Assembly: GCA_015143295.1 (NCBI GenBank)
Contig: CM026551.1
Span: 18,652,543 to 18,716,542, forward strand
Reading direction: 5' to 3'
From: Tetracentron sinense
Taxonomy: Eukaryota; Streptophyta; Magnoliopsida; Trochodendrales; Trochodendraceae
DNA: 64,000 bases
The notes under the pieces were generated by a model. That model had not been told where the DNA came from. It searched no databases and saw nothing but the letters and a program-made list of their open reading frames with translations. How positions within the stretch are numbered: position 1 is the first letter of the stretch; the number at the start of each line of letters is the position of its first letter. The position numbers and the translations under genes were made by a program. Of the stretch, positions 22,545 through 32,993 are shown one piece after another.

Positions 22545-23045
22545 TTTCCTTTTTTTGCCCTTGGAATGACCAAGTCACGGGTTTCACAATTTTTGCGCGA
22601 TGAGGCCATTGCTAGTTTTCGCTCATGCCTGCGAAGTTAATCAGCTCTTTTTCTTTTTTCCCTTTTTTGCCCCTAGTCACAAGACTAGGACTGGGGTTCG
22701 CGTAATTTTTGCGCATTGAGGCCGCTTCCGATTTTCACTCATGCCCGCGATATATTTGAAGTACGATTCTGCTCTGATTGCCTGAAAAACTGATGCACAA
22801 AAGGTTTTTGACAAAACTCGCTGTTTGAACCACTTTCAACTTTTCCCTTTTTTACCCTTGGAATAACCAAGTCATAGGGTTCGCATTATTTTTGCGCGAT
22901 GAGGCCGTTTCCAGTTTTCACTCATGCCTGCGAAATTGATCAAATTATCTTCCCTTTTTTGCCCCTAGTCACAAGACTAGAGCTGGGGTTCGCATAATTT
23001 TTGCGTAGTGAGGCCGTTTCCGGTTTTCACTCATGCCCGCGATTT
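22545..23045 (-). repeat. Four diverged ~90-100 bp repeats in the 3' UTR
   Basis: Four blocks (near 22548, 22650, 22850 and 22952) combine CCCTTTTTTGCCC, a short inverted CTAGTCACAAGACTAG or its relic, TTTTTGCGC, GAGGCCG and TTTTCACTCATGCC(C/T)GCGA. No protein is encoded. Confidence 0.7.
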
Positions 23046-23608
23046 ATTTTATATAGAGGCTTTACTCCCTTCATTGCCTTGAATGCCAGTGTTCTACCTC
23101 GGATACTATTCTGATGACTGCTTGTACTCTTAGTCTCTAAGGGATCTAGGAGGACTTGAGATGGGACGAAACATTGTCTGAGAGGACTGAAAGTTTGGGA
23201 CATCCTTTCTGCTTATCGGAATTCTGTCTTTTCTTGAACACCTCTTGATTGATTTTTATTTTTTTTATTTTTATTTTTATTTTTTTATTTTTTTGTAGAT
23301 TTTTTTTGAATGTTTTTGAATTGGAGCTACTTTGTCCAAATGGTTTGAAAATTTGACCGCACCTGATTTCCAGGTTGCCTACGTACCTTTTTCAGGATCA
23401 GGTCATGACGTAGTTCATAGCAGACTAAGTGCAAGGTGTCCCGATAAAAGGTGTTTGAAAGAGAGGTTATTAGGCTCGAAGGGTTAACTAACGAACTTTA
23501 TTGATATATTGTAGGTGTTACATGATTTATAGGGAGAGCAGACACCAAATACGGCCTCCTATCATTTCCCAAAGAAGCTAAGAGTACAAGCAGTTATCAG
23601 ATAGGATC
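23046..23608 (-). other. 3' UTR directly downstream of integrase
   Basis: Non-coding. At 23369-23420 it holds a motif (GGTTGCCTACGTACC...GACGTAGTTC) that also occurs in each LTR (for example 18911-18962) and can form a CTACGT/ACGTAG stem. It also has a T-rich stretch at 23250-23310. Confidence 0.6.
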
Positions 23609-24535
23609 CTAAGCATAATACTTTTTAACTTTATCTAAGTTGATTGGCTCAGGAAGATCCTCATCATCCATCCGTCCAAGTCGAAGGGCGCCTCCCGAGA
23701 ACTTTTCCCTGACAATGTATGGGCCTTCGTAGTTTGGTGTAAATTTTCCTCTCGGATCTGGACGATTTGGCAACAATTTCCGGAGAACAAGGTCACCAAC
23801 TTCAATATCTCTGGGCTTGACTTTCTTATTGAACGCCCTGGCCATACGCCTCTGATAGGCTTGAGAGTGATCTATGGCTTTCAGTCGTTTTTCTTCAATC
23901 AGATGCAACTGTTCATATCTGGCTTCTGCCCATGCTGATTCTTCAATTTCTGCTTCCATGAGCACTCGTAATGACGGAATTTCTACCTCAATAGACAAAA
24001 CAGCTTCCATACCGTATGCTAAGGAGAATGGTGTTGTACCAGTCGAAGTGCGAATCGATGTTCTGTAGGCCATGAGTGCGTAGGGGAGCATTTCATGCCA
24101 GGCAGAATACCTAATTGCCATTTTCTCGATGATTCGCTTCATATTTTTGTTTGCGGCTTCGACTGCACCATTGGCTTGGGGTCTGTACGGTGTAGAATTA
24201 TGATGCTGAATTTTGAATCTCTGGCAAAGTTCAGCCATACCTTTGTTGCAGAAATTGAGAGCATTATTTGTGACTATCTCATACGGAACCCCATATCTGC
24301 AAATGATATCTTTCTTGAAAAACCGCTGAACAACTGAGGCAGTGACATTAACAAAAGAGGCCGCTTCAACCCATTTTGTGAAATAATCAATCGCAACAAG
24401 AATGAACCGATGACCGTTTGATGCTTTCGGCGTGATGGGCCCAATGACGTCTATGCCCCAAGCTGAGAACGGCCAAGGTGCAGTAAGATTGTGCAATGTA
24501 GTAGGTGGTGCATTGATTCGGTCTGCGTAAATCTG
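23609..24535 (-). pseudogene. Integrase domain of pol (fourth fragment)
   Basis: Follows the stop at 24536-24538 in the same frame as the upstream pol pieces and ends at a natural stop at 23609. The integrase core is clear: WGIDVIGP gives the first catalytic Asp and NGAVEAANK the Glu. The second Asp, normally in a TDN motif, is Asn here (VTNNALNF, minus strand near 24275). The C-terminal part (VGDLVLRK...GPYIV) is the usual chromatin/DNA-binding tail of gypsy integrases. Integrase inserts the cDNA into the genome; with the stop and the Asp-to-Asn change this copy should be inactive. Confidence 0.9.
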
Positions 24536-25333
24536 TCATTGATGACATTTTTGCACATGACGACAGCAATCGGATTCCATAGTAGTCCAATAGTACCCCA
24601 ATCTAAGAATCTTCTTTGACAGCATTAACCCGTTCATGTGGGGACCACAAACTCCCCCGTGAACTTCTTCAACCACTTGTGCTGCTTCCTTTTTATCAAG
24701 GCATCTCAACCAAATCAAATTGGGTGACCTCTTGTATAACACTCCTCCTGAGAGAACAAACTGAATAGAGAGTCTTCTGATTGCTCGACGATCTGTTTTA
24801 GTGGCTTCCAGAGGAAAAGTGCCATCATCCAAATATTGCTTGATATCTGTGTACCATGGCTTGTCATCTGGGCGCTCTTCTATAACTAGACAATAAGCTG
24901 GTTGGTCTTGTTGCTGAATCTCAATAGGCCAAATTAGACTTCCTTTAGGAAACTTAACCATCGCAGCTAGGGTCGCAAGAGCATCGGCGAATCTGTTATA
25001 CGTCCTACACCTGTGATTGAAAGTGATCCTTCTGAACTTAGTGATTAAAACATTGAGGCATGCCAGATACGGAATCAGCTTTTCTTCCTTGATTGCCCAT
25101 GACTCATTAGCTTGACAAATTACCAGTGATGAATCACCATAAACATCAATCTCTTCTATGCCAATACAATGTGCTTCTCTGAGTCCAGCTATACATGCCT
25201 CGTATTCTGCAGTATTATTTGAACATCTGAACTTTAGCTTGACTGAGATAGGAAGATGAGCTCCTTTTGGCGAGATCAAGACTGCTCCCGCCCCATTCCC
25301 GTGTTGGTTTGCGGCTCCATCAAAGTACATTTC
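24536..25333 (-). pseudogene. Archaeal-type RNase H and integrase zinc finger (third pol fragment)
   Basis: In frame with the pieces on both sides. The second RNase H domain, typical of the Tat lineage, starts at YFDGAANQ and keeps all four acidic residues (DGA, AEYEA, GDSS, ADAL). It is followed by a linker and the HHCC finger of integrase (HGGVCGPH, then a Cys pair). The TGA at 24536-24538 falls where the last Cys of that finger is expected. The upstream stop (25334-25336, TGA) lies just before the domain where Trp would be usual, consistent with a single G-to-A change. Confidence 0.88.
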
Positions 25334-25663
25334 TCATCCAATATAATCAGGATCTTCTGGTTCTAAACTTAGAATAGCTTCATCTGGAAACTGGTCATGC
25401 ACTGAAACATAGTCGGACGATGGGTTATATGCCAAATGATCAGCAATTGCTTGCCCCTTGATTGATTTCTGCGTCATGTATGTGATGTCAAATTCTGATA
25501 ACATCATGAGCCATCTGGCTGTTCTTCCTGAAGTAGCAGGCTTCTCCAGTAAGTACTTGAGTGGATCCATTCTTGATACCAAAATCACAGGATAGGACAA
25601 TAAGTAATGTCGTAAGCGCTGGGTAGCCCAAACCAATGCTAGACAAGTCCTCTCTAAAGCATT
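25334..25663 (-). pseudogene. C-terminal part of the gypsy-type RNase H (second pol fragment)
   Basis: Same frame as the RT piece. It contains the end of the first RNase H and connection region (WATQRLRHYLL, TARWLMMLSEFDI, GQAIADHLA). It is cut off from RT by a TAG at 25664-25666, at a position usually Tyr, and from the next domain by the TGA at 25334-25336. No frameshift separates the four pol fragments. Confidence 0.88.
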
Positions 25664-27046
25664 CTACTTCTCTTCGTATTCGTGCAAACGCTTACTGATG
25701 TAATAAATGGCCTGTTCCTTTCTGCCTGATTCATCATGTTGAGCTAGCACACAACCCATTGAAGTCTTTTGGATGGAGATGTACATTAAAAGTGGTCGTC
25801 CGGGTGTCGGAGGGACAAGTACGGGTGGATTGAGAAGATATTGCTTGATCTTATCAAAGGCCTGTTGACATTCATCTGACCAAACTGTCAGCACATTCTT
25901 TCTAAGCAATTTGAAAATCGGCTCACAAATCGGAGTAAGTTGTGCAATAAAACGACTGATATACTGAATCCTGCCCAGAAATCCTCGAATTTCTCTTTCT
26001 GTCTGAGGTGCAGGCATCTCAATGATGGCTCTTGCTTTAGCTGGATCGACTTCAATTCCTCTTTTACTGACAATGAAACCTAGAAGTTTTCCTGACGTTG
26101 TTCCGAACGTACATTTTGCTGGATTTAACCTTAGACCAAAGACTCTGAGCCTGTCACATAATTTCTTCAAATCTTCTGGGTGATCTTTAGCCAATGGGGA
26201 TTTGACAATCATGTCGTCTACATAAACCTCTGTACTCTTGTGCATCATATCATGAAATAATGCGGTCATTGCCCTTTGATACGTTGCCCCTGCATTCTTA
26301 AGCCCAAATGGCATGACCTTGTAACAGAAGGTGCCCCAAGGGGTAATGAACGAGGTCTTTTCCATATCTTCTTCGGCCATTTTAATCTGATTGTATCCAG
26401 AAAACCCATCCATGAAAGATAGGGTTTCATGTCCAGCTGTGTTATCGACAAGGATATCTATGTGAGGAAGTGGAAAGTTATCTTTTGGACTAGCCTTGTT
26501 CAAGTTTCTATAATCAATGCACATTCTGACCTTGCCATCTTTCTTAGGCACTGGTACGATATTGGCTAGCCATTCTGGGTAAGTTGCCACTGCTAGAAAA
26601 CCTGCACTTATTTGCTTTTCAATCTCCTCTTTAACCTTTTGAGACCATTCTGGCCTTAACCGCCTGAGCTTCTGCTTAACTGGTTTTACCCCTGGGTTCA
26701 ATGGCAATCTGTGGACTACTAATTCTGGATCAAGGCCGGGCATATCCGCATATGACCAAGCAAATACATCAATGTAACTTTTGAGGAAGTCAATCATAGC
26801 GCTCCTTTGCTCAGGACTCATTGTAGTGCCAATCTTCACACACTTAGGATCATCTTCGGATCCGAGATTTATGGTCTCGGTGTCCTCCTCATTAGGTTTA
26901 CATATCCCTTCGTACTGTTCAAGGAGGTCGAGGATCTCTTGTGGAGGTTCCTCTTCTTCCTCTTCGTCATACTCTACTTCCAAAAGTTCAAGATTGATTT
27001 CATGATTTGAGTTAGCTTTATCCTGGGCAATTCCCTGGCAAACCAA
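25664..27046 (-). pseudogene. Reverse transcriptase domain of pol (first fragment)
   Basis: 460 codons from the ATG at 27046. About residues 1-110 are an acidic N-terminal extension (EEEEEPPQEILDLL). RT follows, with KKDGKVRMCIDYRNLN, LPHIDILVD, FMDGFSGYNQI, MPFGLKNAGATYQR and the catalytic YVDDMIVKS box, all intact. The fragment ends in the first RNase H (YYISKRLHEYEEK) at a premature TAG. RT copies the element RNA into cDNA in the particle. True translation may begin upstream through splicing or readthrough from gag-protease, so the ATG is uncertain. Confidence 0.92.
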
Positions 27047-27376
27047 TAAGCTCGGTCTTAGTATTTGAGTGTTTTTTGTTTTTTTTGTTTTTTTTTGTTT
27101 ATTTTGGTGACTTCAGATCACTAAGCCTTTTTTGGAGACTTAGGTCATACCATCATGAGCCAAAATTTTATGTATATACAAAGGAAACAAGTCCTGAGAC
27201 AAATGAAATGAATTTCATTGATTTTTTGATGTTTTGTAATATTTACAAAGATGCGTAAAGCAAAAGACTATTGACTATTTTGAAATGACCAACAAAGCCG
27301 CCTAGAAAATAAAATTTCTTGGTTTTTCTCTTTTTGACCTAAAGATGAAGAGAACAAATAAAGAAAAGAAACTGGG
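27047..27376 (-). other. Non-coding gap between protease and RT, possible intron
   Basis: 330 bases with stops in all frames, pyrimidine/purine-biased (A-rich on the sense strand). Ogre elements are known to have an intron between protease and RT, and this gap is where it would lie. I did not find donor and acceptor sites good enough to define it. Confidence 0.4.
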
Positions 27377-30300
27377 TCATGGTCTGACTAGTCCGACCTT
27401 CTTTCCCTGCGTTCCTCTGGCTGCTTCAATCGTGATGGGATCGGTCCACCATACGAGAGGAGAAGAACTGGCTCGTATGAGCGGAACAGAACTGGATGAT
27501 GCTTGCGATGTACTGGAGAGGGTGCACACTTGTTCCTCTGCCACGCAATCAATCTGGACTGCATCTTCAACAGCGAGTTCCTCAAACAAATGAGCCACCT
27601 CGAACATTTCAAGAAACCTTGCAGGATCATCCTTTGACTGAGATTTGGGTGCAGGGTTGACAGTTGGCTCTGAGTCTGTTTGCTCAAAAGGAAGGTTTTT
27701 ATAGATTTCAAAATCAGATGGCCTGGGGGTACTGGTAGGAAAGGTAACAGATAGGGGAGGGGGAGGCATCGACTTCACTGATGATTTTCCTTTAGTCAGC
27801 TTGTTCAAGAAATCTTCCAACTCTGGTTTGTACCCTATTCCGAAACGAGGTGTGTAGCGAGGTGCTACATATCGCTTCTTCATTCCTTGGTGGTGGGCGC
27901 CCAAACCCAAACCAGGTCTGTACTTCATTTTTACCATGATCCTCACTGCTGCTGGTATATATTCATTTTTCTTGCTTTCAAGCTGAGCTATACAAGTAAC
28001 CTCCTCAAACTGGTAAGTCATAAAAGCTGCCCCTTGTCCCAATTCTTGGACATCCCCAAAAGAACTCGCTAAAGATTCTGTCGGAATCACAATCAGTTGG
28101 TCACCTTGAATGAACTTAATTCTCTGATGAAGTGATGAAGGGATGGCTCCGGCCATGTGGATCCACGGCCTTCCAAGAAGAAGAGTGAAAGAAGCTGGCA
28201 CATTAACCACTTGAAAATTGGTCAAAAATTCTGATGGCCCAATGGAAATGTTTAAGTCGATATCTCCCAAGTTTTGACGAGTTGAATTGTCGAAAGCTCT
28301 GATTGTCATAGGTCTTTTCTTGACATGGCTGATATCCATTCCCAAACCTTCTAAAGTAGTCAATGTACAGACGTTCAAACCAGACCCATTATCTACCAGA
28401 ACTGCTGAAAGTGTTTTACCCATGCACTGCACTGAGATGTAAAGAGCTCTGGTATGTTCCTTATCACTGTCTGGGATTTCCTCTTCACTGAAGGTGATGG
28501 TCTTTGGTTCCAGAATCTGACCTACCAGTTGCCCCAAACGCTCGGGCGTTATATCCTTTGTGACATGAGCATTGTTAAACACCCTAAGCAATTGCTCCCG
28601 ATGGTGTTCTGAAGTTAAGAGTAATCCCATCACTGAAATTTGAGCTGGGAGCTTCGTAAGTTGATGGGCAATATTATATTCCTTCGCTTTCTCCAAAATT
28701 TTCAACAATGCCGCATCTTCCTCTTTTTGTTGCTCAGGACTCAGACATTGCTCTTTACCCTTGGACTTAGGCAGCTCAACTTCTGGTTGCTGGTAAACTC
28801 TTCCTGACCTGGTTATTGCAGTGATGTTTTCATTGTCCAGAATGAGAGATGGAGGGGCCGGTAAACGATTGAGGGGATGGATTGGTGCTGGAATGTATGG
28901 AATTTGGACTGGACCTTTACCAAGGGGTCGTGGAGATGATATAACTGGGGTTGTAGGCCAATCAACAGGGCAAGGGATGGTATAAACAATCCTCTCTTCT
29001 TCAACAGGAATAAAAGGGATTTGTATAGGGCGCTGAACGGGAAGAATAGCAGGTGACTGGATTGGTGACATGCAGGGTATTCGAATGGGTTGAAGCATTG
29101 GGGATTCAAGAGACGACAAAGACTGAGGATATGGGATTCGAACTGGGACTCGGTATGAAGGACGGATAGCATCATTGATCTCTGACAGCTCACCAATCTC
29201 AACCATATTCACATCAGACTCATCCCCGCTCAGAAAACTAATCTGTCCTTGATGTGGGGGAAGAGGAGCTTGAATGATGCTAGTATTTCCAGGTGCAAAT
29301 TCGACTTTTCCTTCTTCCAGCAAATTCTGAATTGCATGCCTAAGATTATAGCACACATCTGTATCATGACCTGGGCCTCGATGATATGCACAATAATGAT
29401 CAGCATGGTAATTCCGAGATTGTTTTTCGACCGGAACAAGAGGAGTTGGTCCTTTCAGAGCTATAAGGTCCTTTTTGAGGAGGAAAGTCAACAGCTGGCT
29501 TAAAGAGTAGGGCAAAGGAGTAAAATTTCTTTGAGGGTTTCTCACTGGCTGACGCGCCTGTTGATACTGATTTTGCCTTATCGGCTGAGGGTTTTGAGGT
29601 TGAGGATGTTGTCGAATTGGTGGAGCAGGCAACATCAAGGGTGCACTGGGTGCAATCCAATTAACTTCTTCTCTTTTCCTGGTATCCTTTTGCCCATTAT
29701 TCCTGTTAAATGGAGCACTTGACCTCGAAGATGTATAGCTAAGACTGGCATGTATAGTACCATTTTTAACAGCTGTTTCAATTCTTGCCCCTGTCTCGAC
29801 AATTACCTTGAAATCAGTGGCCGGTAGAGTTATCATCAATGTTGAATATGGTTGCTTTAAGGTTCCCAAAAAGATAGAAGCCATTTCTTCCTTTGATAAC
29901 TGCACTGACAGTCTTGATGCCATTTCTCTCCACCTAGCGGCATACTCGATAAACGATTCATTATTCCTCTGGGACAATTGCTCTAGATCGCTCTTTTGGG
30001 GGAGCACCTCCAAGTTAAAAGAAAACTGATCTATGAAGAGATCAATCACATCCTGCCAACTGGTAATCCGCTTCTTGTCAATTGAAAGCCACCACCTTAG
30101 AGCGGCATCTTTCAGACTTTTCTGGAAATATTGGATAAGATATGATGGTTTATCTCTGTAAGCCATCATGTCTCCCACATACAACTGTAGATGCTCTTTC
30201 GGACACCCTTTGCCCCCATATTTGGTGAATTCTGGAACTCGAAAATCTGAGGGAACCAAAGTATCAGAGGAGAAGAGTAGGTCATCCAGAGTTATCCCTG

Positions 30301-30949
30301 TAGAGGAGGATGATGCCCCTTGCATTTTTTTCATCATCTCTTTCAGCTGACGAATTTCTTCTTGTTGGCTCTTGAGAGACACCAATAACTCAGAATCCTG
30401 TGGCATTTTTGGATTGTGATGGTCGCAGTGCACAGCCTCACCAATTTTTCCATCAAATCGGGTGTAGTCAAAATCGCCATCTTCACCCGGCTGATCATGA
30501 AGAGGGTTGATAAAGGTAAAGTTTGGAGCAGGAATCTCGACCCTAGGTTGATCCGGTTGGAAAGGTCTAAACCCTGAATGGTCTGGTTGATGCCGAAAGG
30601 TTCCAATTCCGGGTGGGTCTGGCTGAAAACTTTCTGGTTGGAATGAAGTTCTAGGCTGTTCGGATTGAAATGGTCTGGCTTCTGGTTGGTGAGTAGGTTT
30701 GTTAAGTTGTAAAGCCATCAGAGCCTGCAAGGTTTCCTGAATACTGTCCAATTGGGCTTTCATCCCATGTATCTCCTGGTCATGTGCTTGTACAAGCTGG
30801 TCTGTACTTGAATCCAAACGATTGTTGGGAGCAGCCATGTCTGCTGAGCTTTGAGATGACCAGTCTGCGACTTCAGGACTGTCCAGATCTATTATCGCAG
30901 CTTGGGCAAGGGCACGAGATACAGAACGAGTGACAATACGCTGTTTCAT
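27377..30949 (-). CDS. Gag-protease polyprotein of the Tat/Ogre-like element
   Basis: 1190 codons, uninterrupted. Residues ~1-240 are a Gln/Pro-rich leader with a short coiled coil. About 240-400 form the retrotransposon Gag domain (DAALRWWLSI, SFIEYAARWREMA). About 520-560 hold a Cys/His knuckle (CAYHRGPGHDTDVC) that would bind RNA. A Pro-rich linker follows. The aspartic protease has its active site at VDNGSGLNV, the Asp-Asn-Gly-Ser form usual in Tat elements, and LLLGRPW downstream. A G-patch-like GLGLGAHHQG follows near residue 1035. Gag builds the particle and the protease cuts the polyproteins. With ORF1 this is the only long intact frame, so the element may still make particles. Confidence 0.9.
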   Translation of the reverse strand: MKQRIVTRSVSRALAQAAIIDLDSPEVADWSSQSSADMAAPNNRLDSSTDQLVQAHDQEIHGMKAQLDSIQETLQALMALQLNKPTHQPEARPFQSEQPRTSFQPESFQPDPPGIGTFRHQPDHSGFRPFQPDQPRVEIPAPNFTFINPLHDQPGEDGDFDYTRFDGKIGEAVHCDHHNPKMPQDSELLVSLKSQQEEIRQLKEMMKKMQGASSSSTGITLDDLLFSSDTLVPSDFRVPEFTKYGGKGCPKEHLQLYVGDMMAYRDKPSYLIQYFQKSLKDAALRWWLSIDKKRITSWQDVIDLFIDQFSFNLEVLPQKSDLEQLSQRNNESFIEYAARWREMASRLSVQLSKEEMASIFLGTLKQPYSTLMITLPATDFKVIVETGARIETAVKNGTIHASLSYTSSRSSAPFNRNNGQKDTRKREEVNWIAPSAPLMLPAPPIRQHPQPQNPQPIRQNQYQQARQPVRNPQRNFTPLPYSLSQLLTFLLKKDLIALKGPTPLVPVEKQSRNYHADHYCAYHRGPGHDTDVCYNLRHAIQNLLEEGKVEFAPGNTSIIQAPLPPHQGQISFLSGDESDVNMVEIGELSEINDAIRPSYRVPVRIPYPQSLSSLESPMLQPIRIPCMSPIQSPAILPVQRPIQIPFIPVEEERIVYTIPCPVDWPTTPVISSPRPLGKGPVQIPYIPAPIHPLNRLPAPPSLILDNENITAITRSGRVYQQPEVELPKSKGKEQCLSPEQQKEEDAALLKILEKAKEYNIAHQLTKLPAQISVMGLLLTSEHHREQLLRVFNNAHVTKDITPERLGQLVGQILEPKTITFSEEEIPDSDKEHTRALYISVQCMGKTLSAVLVDNGSGLNVCTLTTLEGLGMDISHVKKRPMTIRAFDNSTRQNLGDIDLNISIGPSEFLTNFQVVNVPASFTLLLGRPWIHMAGAIPSSLHQRIKFIQGDQLIVIPTESLASSFGDVQELGQGAAFMTYQFEEVTCIAQLESKKNEYIPAAVRIMVKMKYRPGLGLGAHHQGMKKRYVAPRYTPRFGIGYKPELEDFLNKLTKGKSSVKSMPPPPLSVTFPTSTPRPSDFEIYKNLPFEQTDSEPTVNPAPKSQSKDDPARFLEMFEVAHLFEELAVEDAVQIDCVAEEQVCTLSSTSQASSSSVPLIRASSSPLVWWTDPITIEAARGTQGKKVGLVRP

Positions 30950-31115
30950 GCAACACTGAGAAAGATGTAACGATTCAACATGAATGCATGATTTAACAGC
31001 AAAAAGTTGAAAATCACTTCTTTATATATGCAGGTGTTTGTGTGATTTTAAGACAACACTGACCCAAAAGAAAATAAAGAAAAACAACGGAAGACAAAAA
31101 GAAAAAGACTCAACC

Positions 31116-32933
31116 CTATACAGGCCCATCTGGGAAGCCATAACCAAATGATGAAGGGTTGCCCCCAAGATCTAGAACTTGCTGATGGAGGCATGCAATT
31201 TCGTTCTCCAACCTGTCAACCATGTCCGAAGCACTTTGAATTCTGAAGTCAAACTCCAAAGCTTTGACTTCTGCGTTATGCCTGGATACACTCAACTGCT
31301 CTTGATAGTAACAAAACTGTTCTTCAAACTGACGGGAGTCTCGAGCATCATCTCTCTTTCTTTTCTGGAACTCTCGCATAGCTTGCTCTAACTGCTTTTC
31401 TTCATCATGAGCAAGTTGGTGCCGACGCTTCAGATCATTCTTCTCTTGTTGGAGTAACTGTTGTGCTCCCTCCAATTCTTTCATGCCCTTGAGAATCTTG
31501 AGCTGGGCCTGTTCTAACTGCTCTTCCTTTGCACTAGCTATCTCCTTCATCTTGGCTTCTTGTTGCTGGTGCGCCTGTTGTGCTTTCTTCAATTCCTTCC
31601 TGTCTTCGAGAATCTTAAGTTGAGCTTGTATGAACTTATCTTCCCAAGGGATCGCTACTTTAGAAAAAGAGAGACTTCCCTTTGAGGGTACCGAAACAGG
31701 TGTTGGTAGTTCTTCCGGCTTAGGCATCTCTGAGACAACCTGTTGATTTTCCAACCACAGATCATATCCTTCTTTTGTTGGTGGTCCAGTCGATACCACA
31801 TATCCTGGCAACTTGCTCCACTTACACAACTGCCACTCTGTCTGAAAACGTCTGTCCATGAGTTCCGATAACTCAGAAAAACGGATATAATCCTGAGATA
31901 AGTCATCTAACACAGGTACGCATTGTTGGTAACCAAACTGGCGAAGTACCCTGATGGGTACGTAAGGTGATGACCCAGTCACTCCTGCAAGTGTTATGCT
32001 TCTTCTCTTAACAGTGGCCAAACGAGGTAAAACCTTCATATTAAGCCAATCGCATTTCCAAATTATCTGAGTATCTAAAAGGCTATTGAGGAGTTCATAC
32101 AACTTCCCCACATCTACGGTTTTTAAGCTTGACTGCACCTCAGAAAACTTTTTTGGTAAACTGCAATACCCACTGATATTTGCTGGCACAGTGATCAATG
32201 ATGGTATATGCTCCACTAACCATAAGAATAGCAAAGAGATGCTTGCATTAAAGAAATTCCTTCCGGTATCAGCTGCATGCTTAAGGCTTAGGAATAGTTC
32301 CGCCAAGATAACTGGAACAAGAGTACCTCCATTGCGCACATCTTGAATGATTCCCACAAGTACTGACTCTACATACTCACGGCTATTCTTGGGAAAAACC
32401 AGTTGCGACACCGCCACCAAAGTAAAGGCGTTGAATCCAGGTAAATCTACAGTTTGGTCCTCTGGTTTCCAGTTGTGCTTGCATCTCTTTAGAAGATAAC
32501 TTGTGGATAGCCTGGAATAAGAATCCTTGGCACAGTTCTCCAACAATGAAGGTTTAATTCGCAGAAATTCTGATAGTTCCCTTTTGTATGATCGTTTGTA
32601 GCGAGGAACAATCACCGTGTCAGTCAAATCCAACCGAAGAATGGTAGAGATTTCTTCTAAAGTTGGGCACATCTCATTTCTTCCGAAACGGAAAACCACG
32701 GCTGAAGAATCCCAACACTGTATGGCTGCCGTGATGAGACGCCAATCTGGCTTTACCAAGACAAGGTCTAAGATGTAGCCCAAGTAAGTCTTCTGTCTCC
32801 AATATAGCTTTTGCATTGGAGTGAGGGCATTTACTATTTCGGTGAGCTCTTTATTACATGCCGCCGTAAGCTTCAGATTCATCTTGGGTTTTGATCTATT
32901 CATTGATTCTGGCATCCTAGATGGGCCTGCCAT
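31116..32933 (-). CDS. Extra ORF1 upstream of gag: DUF7745-like domain plus coiled coil
   Basis: Intact frame (about 605 codons from the Met at 32933; an in-frame ATG at 32993 adds 20 hydrophobic residues, but the downstream start MAGPSRMPES looks more natural). Residues ~15-400 resemble the plant DUF7745 domain found beside Tat-type elements, with phrases such as CWDSSAVVFRFGRNEMCPTL and EISTILRLDL. From about 430 to 590 it is highly charged with heptad-like spacing (QAQLKILEDRKELKKAQQ, twice), a long coiled coil, then a short Gly/Phe tail. It lies between the primer site and gag, as ORF1 does in Ogre elements. The function is unknown; the coiled coil suggests self-assembly or binding to another protein. 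This is the least understood protein of the element. Confidence 0.8.
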   Translation of the reverse strand: MAGPSRMPESMNRSKPKMNLKLTAACNKELTEIVNALTPMQKLYWRQKTYLGYILDLVLVKPDWRLITAAIQCWDSSAVVFRFGRNEMCPTLEEISTILRLDLTDTVIVPRYKRSYKRELSEFLRIKPSLLENCAKDSYSRLSTSYLLKRCKHNWKPEDQTVDLPGFNAFTLVAVSQLVFPKNSREYVESVLVGIIQDVRNGGTLVPVILAELFLSLKHAADTGRNFFNASISLLFLWLVEHIPSLITVPANISGYCSLPKKFSEVQSSLKTVDVGKLYELLNSLLDTQIIWKCDWLNMKVLPRLATVKRRSITLAGVTGSSPYVPIRVLRQFGYQQCVPVLDDLSQDYIRFSELSELMDRRFQTEWQLCKWSKLPGYVVSTGPPTKEGYDLWLENQQVVSEMPKPEELPTPVSVPSKGSLSFSKVAIPWEDKFIQAQLKILEDRKELKKAQQAHQQQEAKMKEIASAKEEQLEQAQLKILKGMKELEGAQQLLQQEKNDLKRRHQLAHDEEKQLEQAMREFQKRKRDDARDSRQFEEQFCYYQEQLSVSRHNAEVKALEFDFRIQSASDMVDRLENEIACLHQQVLDLGGNPSSFGYGFPDGPV

Positions 32934-32993
32934 TTGACTGAAAATATGTGTAAGTGCAAGTCTATATACAAGTGTAAACACGATGACATGCAT

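Noticed and set aside
27345..27593. Plus-strand ORF at the end of gag-protease
   Set aside because: Shadow of the minus-strand gag-protease frame.
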